Origin: Cyclotella cryptica | Taxonomy: Eukaryota; Bacillariophyta; Thalassiosirophyceae; Thalassiosirales; Thalassiosiraceae | NCBI GenBank assembly: GCA_013187285.1 | Contig: JABMIG010000145.1 | Span: 337,501 to 401,500 of the forward strand | Reading direction: 5' to 3' | Length of the DNA stretch: 64,000 nt | In this document: in pieces, positions 59,069 to 64,000 of the stretch | Layout: each line of letters begins with the position of its first letter | Position numbering within the stretch: the stretch's first letter is position 1 | The notes under the pieces: model-generated | Told to the model about the DNA's origin: nothing | What the model saw: the letters and a program-made list of their open reading frames with translations, nothing else | Databases searched by the model: none | Program-made: the position numbers and the translations under genes

Positions 59069-60298
59069 TCAAAACCGGAACACAATTGCCAATGCAGCAG
59101 CACCAAGAACAAGGCCTCCTATACTGTGTGACGACACGGCGCTATTTCCCGTTTCTCTTGATGCACTGTCCGAGGCAAAATCACCTGGAGAAAATTGACT
59201 GTCAGTTGAATTGGAGGTAGCGTTTGCGGTTGACTCCGTGGATACCACAGTAGAGTTCGTGGTCGACGACTCTGTGGTCGCAGATGTAGGGTTAGTAGAA
59301 ACAAGTTTGTATTCGAACACAGAGGGACTGGGCGTGGTGGCATTTTCGGGTCCGTTTCCAACAGCTGTAGGACTGGGCGTGGTGGCATTTTCGGGTCCGT
59401 TTCCAACAGCTGTAGGACTGGGCGTGGCCCATTCCACATTAGCCCCTCCAAATGCCGTTGAACTCGTTGTAACACTGTCGGAATATAGTAGTGTGGGCGC
59501 AGAAGTGATGTTACCAACTTCGGCCATGACCGACGGACTAGGTGTAATCACTTGGCCGCCAGAGGTAGGTGAGTATGTAGTGGTGACATCACCAAGAGTT
59601 GGTGAGTAAGTGGGAGCGCTAATAGCAGCAACGGGCATATCTGTGGAAACTTCGGACGCAACAGGCGCAGGAGTCAAGGTAGTGTTCCCCTCGGTGAATC
59701 CCATAGTCGTAGTACCTGCAGTGGAAGTAGCAAAAGGAGAGGTAGTAACTGAAGCGACGGACGAAGATGTCGAAGTCGCGGCCGCGCCTGCAAATTCCAG
59801 TTCAAAATGCCCCCGTTCAGGGTGATAGCCCAGAGTATTACTAGAACCCACGGCCCAAATGAAAGAATTGGCACGACCACTCTCAAAAATCCCATACTGA
59901 TCCTCATCCAAATACTTGGCGAACGACATGATCGTCATCCCGTTCTCTTGAACAATGCTCGTCTCCATCAAAGTCTGTGAGGCGTCGTCCATCTCCACCA
60001 CGCCATCCATGGACTCGGCGTACAAGTTGAATTTGCGCACGGTGCCCTCATCAGGAAGTCCAATGACGGCCTCGCCCCCAATCATTTCACCGGAGGGATT
60101 GATACCCCATCCCAACCAGGCTTCCGACTGGGATTCGAAGCGAGCGCAGAGGATGCCGGGTTCGGAGTCCGAGAGGACCAGAGCGTAGTACATCGTCAGC
60201 GTGGATGAGATGCTTTCAACTCCGGTGAGCTCGGAAGGACATTGTCCTCTGGAGTGGCCGAGGAGGGTCAGGGTGAGGAGCGCGGTGTGGAGCTTCAT
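59069..60298 (-). CDS. Secreted, probably GPI-anchored DOMON protein 1
   Basis: 409 aa. Signal peptide MKLHTALLTLTLLGHSRG, then one DOMON domain (about 20-165). Its core reads WLGWGINPSGEMIGGEAVIG, with FIWAVGSS near the end. About 200 residues of Thr/Ser/Pro-rich stalk follow. The stalk includes an exact 15-residue repeat, TPSPTAVGNGPENAT, twice, encoded by a 45-bp tandem repeat at 59325-59414. The C-terminus is hydrophobic (GGLVLGAAALAIVF) after small residues, as for a GPI anchor. DOMON domains bind haem or sugars; the ligand here is unknown. Divergent from its paralogue at 61.3 kb. Confidence 0.82.
   Translation of the reverse strand: MKLHTALLTLTLLGHSRGQCPSELTGVESISSTLTMYYALVLSDSEPGILCARFESQSEAWLGWGINPSGEMIGGEAVIGLPDEGTVRKFNLYAESMDGVVEMDDASQTLMETSIVQENGMTIMSFAKYLDEDQYGIFESGRANSFIWAVGSSNTLGYHPERGHFELEFAGAAATSTSSSVASVTTSPFATSTAGTTTMGFTEGNTTLTPAPVASEVSTDMPVAAISAPTYSPTLGDVTTTYSPTSGGQVITPSPSVMAEVGNITSAPTLLYSDSVTTSSTAFGGANVEWATPSPTAVGNGPENATTPSPTAVGNGPENATTPSPSVFEYKLVSTNPTSATTESSTTNSTVVSTESTANATSNSTDSQFSPGDFASDSASRETGNSAVSSHSIGGLVLGAAALAIVFRF
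59325..59414. repeat. 45-bp tandem repeat in the DOMON 1 stalk
   Basis: Two identical 45-bp units beginning GGACTGGGCGTGGTGGCATT, plus the start of a third. In frame, so it lengthens the stalk by 15 residues per unit. Confidence 0.92.
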
Positions 60299-61316
60299 GT
60301 TGGTCGGTGTGTTGGGTATTGGAGGATTGGGGAATTATGACACATCTGATGATAGGCTACACTACACTGTTTGTTGTAACTCACGAAGAGTGATATTCCA
60401 TCCACATCGAATGGAGCGATGGGATCCATTCCTGTCTTCGGCGACCAATCGATGTCCAACTGACGTGCTCACTCACAGCTCATTGGATCCCACCTCAGGA
60501 TGTATGTAGGTATAGCATGGTATGGTAATCGTACACCATCCTTCCTTATCATTCATCATGATTCTGCGTCGTGCATGGGTTCACACCGCAATTCAGTAAA
60601 AGTTATGGTATTGTATGGTACAGATGCCACTTTTTCTTAATAATAATGCGGAGTTGAGCGAAGCATCGCATAAAAAATTAAATAACAGAGACATAGATCC
60701 AAGTCTCGTGAACAAAATTGGCCTCTCTCTCGTACCATAGAGGTTGAAAGCAACTTTCTCAGAAGTTTTTGTATGGAGATTGTATGGTACCATACACTGC
60801 TTGTGCACTATGGTACGTAGAAATATACGTTAAGTTACCGCATAAAATTCAACGCTCCTGTGAGAAGCACTCAAATGATGTATTTTATGTATGTTGTGTA
60901 CATGATTCACCCGGTCTAAAGTTAAAATCTTTACCGCCAGTTTTATGAGTTCACTCGTTTCGAAATCTATCAGGATTTCATGAATAGCTCGGTAGATTGG
61001 AAAATGAATCTAAACATGCGAACCTTTAGACGCCGTCTTCTGTGAACTTTCTTGAAGAGATACGACAACTTACAAAAAGTCGATGAAAAATCTCACCTCT
61101 TAAGATATTTTTTGCAAAAAGTAGTCGCGCCAAATTTTACATTATTTCTCTGCGCGTTGGGGAAAAAGGAAAAAGGAAGCCTCGTCACAATCATCTCACA
61201 ATCAACCACCAGGCATTGACCTGGCAATTGACCCTCAATTGACCTGGCAACACTGCGTAATCTTCAGCACAGAGCACACAGAGGCACACAGTAGAACCAC
61301 CAACGAAGCAACCAAA
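60299..61316. promoter_or_regulatory. Shared upstream region of the two DOMON genes
   Basis: 1.0 kb between divergent start codons. It contains TGTATGGTACCATACA (60781-60796, a perfect 16-bp palindrome) and several half copies (ATGGTA, GTACCATA) from 60514 to 60812. Regulatory role inferred from position only. Confidence 0.4.
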
Positions 61317-62444
61317 ATGAAGCTCCTCCTCTCCCTCCTCCTCCCAGCCCTTGCCCACTCGCTAACGTGCCCGGACCCCCTCGAGCATGAATACAACGTC
61401 ACGGAGGAACTCACCATGTACTTCGACGTTGTCCTCTCCGAACCCAACGTCACCGACGGCTCCATCCTCTGCGCCCGCTTCGAATCCCTCACCACCGGTT
61501 GGATCGGGTTCGGGATTAATCCCTCCGGGGTCATGGTGGGCGCGGAGGCCGTGATTGGGATTCCTGCGAACAATACCGTGAAGAAGTACATTTTGTTTGC
61601 CGAGGACATCTCAGGGGTGGTGGCAATGGATGAGGAGAAACAGACGTTGATGGATACGAGCATTACTCAGGATGGGGAAGGGAGGACCACCATGTCTTTT
61701 ACCAAGTACCTGTTTGAGGATAGATACGGGATTATCCCGAGTGATTTCATCAATTCGTTTATTTGGGCGACCGGATCGAGCAATCAGTTGGATTACCACG
61801 GAGGCAACCGGGGTAGTTTTGGGTTGAACTTGCTAACTACCCTGTCCCCAACTCCTGTGCCTCCGACTACAGTGCCTGCTACTTTGGCGCCGTCCGTGGT
61901 TGTTACAACTGCAACAACGGAAGGGAAGGATGGCACACCGTCGCCGTCCGTCGTTGTTACGGACGAAATTTTGGCAGAGGGTTCTACGTCTCCAACAATG
62001 ACCGTCACTGGCAATGAACTTGTTGATATTTCCTTATCTCCAACAGCAGCGCTGACAACGTCAGCTCCTGACTCCGCTGAGACCACATCCTCTCCATCAA
62101 AAAATGCGACAATGGACACTGCAGCGGTTCAACCAACCGGTTCACCTGCTGCTGAAGTTCCAGCAACGGGTTCGCCTGTGGCCGAAGCTAAACTGACAGG
62201 TTCGCCGATTGTGGAAGTTTCAACAGCTTCTTTACAACCAGCCGAAACAGAGGAGAATGCCACTACGTCCACTCCAAGTGCGACAGGGAATGAAACTGAT
62301 ACAGCTCCTGGATTAGGCTTTGCCGAAAGCGATTCCTCCTCGGTGGATGCATCGGAAAGAGATACCTCTGGTGCATGTTCATTTACAATTGGTATCTTTC
62401 TTTTGGCTGCTGGGATGATTCTGAATTGTGTACTTGGGCTTTAA
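61317..62444 (+). CDS. Secreted, probably GPI-anchored DOMON protein 2
   Basis: 375 aa from the ATG at 61317. The open frame runs further upstream, but this Met begins a clean signal peptide, MKLLLSLLLPALAHSLTCPD, and matches the paralogue. The DOMON core reads WIGFGINPSGVMVGAEAVIG, then FIWATGSSNQLDYHGG. The stalk is Thr/Ser/Pro-rich, with several SPS/TGSP repeats (QPTGSPAAEVPATGSPVAEA). The C-terminus GIFLLAAGMILNCVLGL is a GPI-like tail. The two genes share MKL starts, the INPSG motif and tail design, so they are tandem-inverted duplicates. Ligand unknown. Confidence 0.82.
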   Translation: MKLLLSLLLPALAHSLTCPDPLEHEYNVTEELTMYFDVVLSEPNVTDGSILCARFESLTTGWIGFGINPSGVMVGAEAVIGIPANNTVKKYILFAEDISGVVAMDEEKQTLMDTSITQDGEGRTTMSFTKYLFEDRYGIIPSDFINSFIWATGSSNQLDYHGGNRGSFGLNLLTTLSPTPVPPTTVPATLAPSVVVTTATTEGKDGTPSPSVVVTDEILAEGSTSPTMTVTGNELVDISLSPTAALTTSAPDSAETTSSPSKNATMDTAAVQPTGSPAAEVPATGSPVAEAKLTGSPIVEVSTASLQPAETEENATTSTPSATGNETDTAPGLGFAESDSSSVDASERDTSGACSFTIGIFLLAAGMILNCVLGL

Positions 62445-64000
62445 TGTATGCTCGTGCATTCTGGCTGAAATTGCTAAGTAATTTGGTTCAGGTCTATCTC
62501 TCTCTCTGTTTAAGGAAAGTTGTTTATGTTCGTATTTGTTGGTTGGATAATATTCTAGTTCATAATATAGTGAGGAGACAATTAGAGAAATTGCATCTGC
62601 TGTTGCTATTGCCTTGTATAGTTGCTTCCGTGTTTTCTTTCGTTTCTTTTGGACCCTATTTTGGCAATCCCTCCGATGGGTTCCAAATATTTCTTCCTGC
62701 TTCGATTCAAACATAATGTCTGATCAATATTTTTTGGTAGTTCTGATGAATCAAATGGTGGAACATAGGTAGGATCACCTCTCTGTCTCATGATTGCATC
62801 TGTTCTGCCCTTGCAGATAAAATGTTCTGCTACTGCAAGAAAGCTCATTGTAATGAAACATATCGAAAACGCCCTTTCAAAAGCATCCTTAATTCTTCAT
62901 ACAAAAATCCTCCTCATTTCTAGCTCTACCTCCATCAAGGCCCACACCACTTCGACTGCTTCCACTGTAAAAGAATATTACCTCCTATATGCCACTTCCT
63001 TTGTGCTCTTGATACAAGTGGTCATTACAATGATTGATGGGATGTGTACCACAACATTAATATGCAGATCATATTGCTCAAGAATCTGTTTGATTCCTGC
63101 GGTGGTGCAATGGGGTTTTGAATGGTTGGGCAAGTGTTTCCTTGTGGACACCCCAAATACTTCCTTTTGGTTATCTCAGATTATTTGGCAGTAGCCTTCT
63201 GATTCACAAACTAAGCATTTGTTATACTATATAAGATATACTAGGGACTCCTTGATGTGGGCAAGATCGTCCACCTTGTTATCATGCAAAAAGTTTGAAG
63301 CCCGTCTTGATTTCAATCAGCACATCAATTAGACAAAAAATATGGCATTTGAAAGGTTGCAACAGTAGCTGCAAAAGTCTTAGTGTGGGGGGTCATCAGT
63401 TTACCTCGGAGTAGATTATTGCTAAGAGTAAAGAAATTTTCTTCGGGTAGTCTCAACCCTTTTGTAAGTGATTGCTATCGTTATTGGTTGCCAGAGTTAG
63501 ATGCATACCTTCCATGTGCCTTGTTATTATTTTTATATTATATCTTTATGCATTTTGAGCTTCGTCACTTGCAACCAGACAATAGCCATGCATAAACCTT
63601 CCAGACATTGCAAAATGTTTCTGTCTTTGTTCTAGTATCATCTGTCTATTACCTGTTTCAGCTGATCTACACTCTCCCTCCCCTACATATGTAAGTCGGG
63701 AGATTTTTGAAGCTGTAAATGATTGGTGTAACATTGGATAGATTCATTGTAAGAGGAGGGGTAACAGTTTGGATTTGGATTCTCCACCTTGTGAAACCCA
63801 ACCTAGTTTTTGAAGATTTCACCTGTTAGCTAGGAACACCCTGATGACTAATATTTCTAGCACTCCTAGTGTGTGTATGTGTACCCTAGTTTACACCTTT
63901 TTTCCTTATATGCATCATACTTGACTTCGACAAGACACCATGTGGATATTTTGCTAGATGGCTAGTCTGGCAGAATAAACGTATTATTTGTGCCTACCTT
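62445..64000. other. 3' spacer, possible dead gene remnants
   Basis: No supported gene. On + a Cys/His-rich stretch (KMFCYCKKAHCNETYRKRPF, 62816-62876) and VFPCGHPKYFLLVISDYLA (about 63127-63190) lie in different frames. They look like remnants of one decayed gene, of unknown family. Confidence 0.4.

Noticed and set aside
62790-63194. 134-codon frame with hydrophobic stretches
   Set aside because: Low-complexity composition; better explained as an off-frame reading of a decayed Cys/His-rich sequence.

Overview
The window looks like nuclear DNA of a diatom, most likely a centric (Thalassiosirales-like) species. The evidence is indirect. There are short GT-AG introns, a mitochondrial-type FtsZ, and two proteins with signal peptides followed by an ASAFAP-like plastid-import motif. 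There are also secreted DOMON proteins with GPI-like tails, copia and gypsy elements of the kind common in diatoms, and AT-rich spacers with scattered TATGGTACCATA-type palindromes.

Layout. 1-15.5 kb is an accessory, transposon-like block. It holds a phytanoyl-CoA-dioxygenase-like gene, a decayed SET-domain gene, two OTU-protease-like genes, a PIF/Harbinger-like DDE transposase divergent from an AlkB-like 2OG-Fe(II) oxygenase, and a SAP-domain gene. Almost every one carries one or more changes of reading frame. 15.5-27 kb is almost gene-free. It contains a GTCGTCA minisatellite and, at 19.3-21.1 kb, an unusual tandem array with period about 186 bp. Each unit of that array has a perfect splice donor and acceptor around a constant 107-nt exon-like block. 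The array sits between hairpin-bearing inverted repeats (18.69-21.73 kb).

27-38 kb is a conserved host gene island: FtsZ, a HAD phosphatase, a type II membrane protein, a DOMON-cytochrome b561 protein, and a second HAD phosphatase. The two HAD genes share an intron at the same codon and phase. 38.8-40.5 kb holds the 3' end of one non-LTR-type reverse transcriptase element and the probable 5' end of another.

41.5-56.8 kb is one Ty3/gypsy-type element with 476-bp LTRs and a 5-bp target duplication (GCACT). A whole Ty1/copia-type element (46.62-52.63 kb, target duplication ACACT) and a Harbinger-type MITE (54.80-55.36 kb, TSD TTA) are nested inside it. Both LTR elements are broken fossils.

57.4-62.4 kb returns to host genes: the splicing factor SF3B4 (three exons), then a divergent pair of secreted DOMON proteins. 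The last 1.5 kb has no convincing gene.

How they fit together. The intact genes serve organelle division (FtsZ), plastid nucleotide/phosphate metabolism (two HAD paralogues), membrane redox (three DOMON proteins, one fused to cytochrome b561) and splicing (SF3B4). The rest of the window is a mosaic of mobile DNA. The most novel candidates are the spliceable 107-nt repeat array and the DDE transposase/2OG oxygenase pair.
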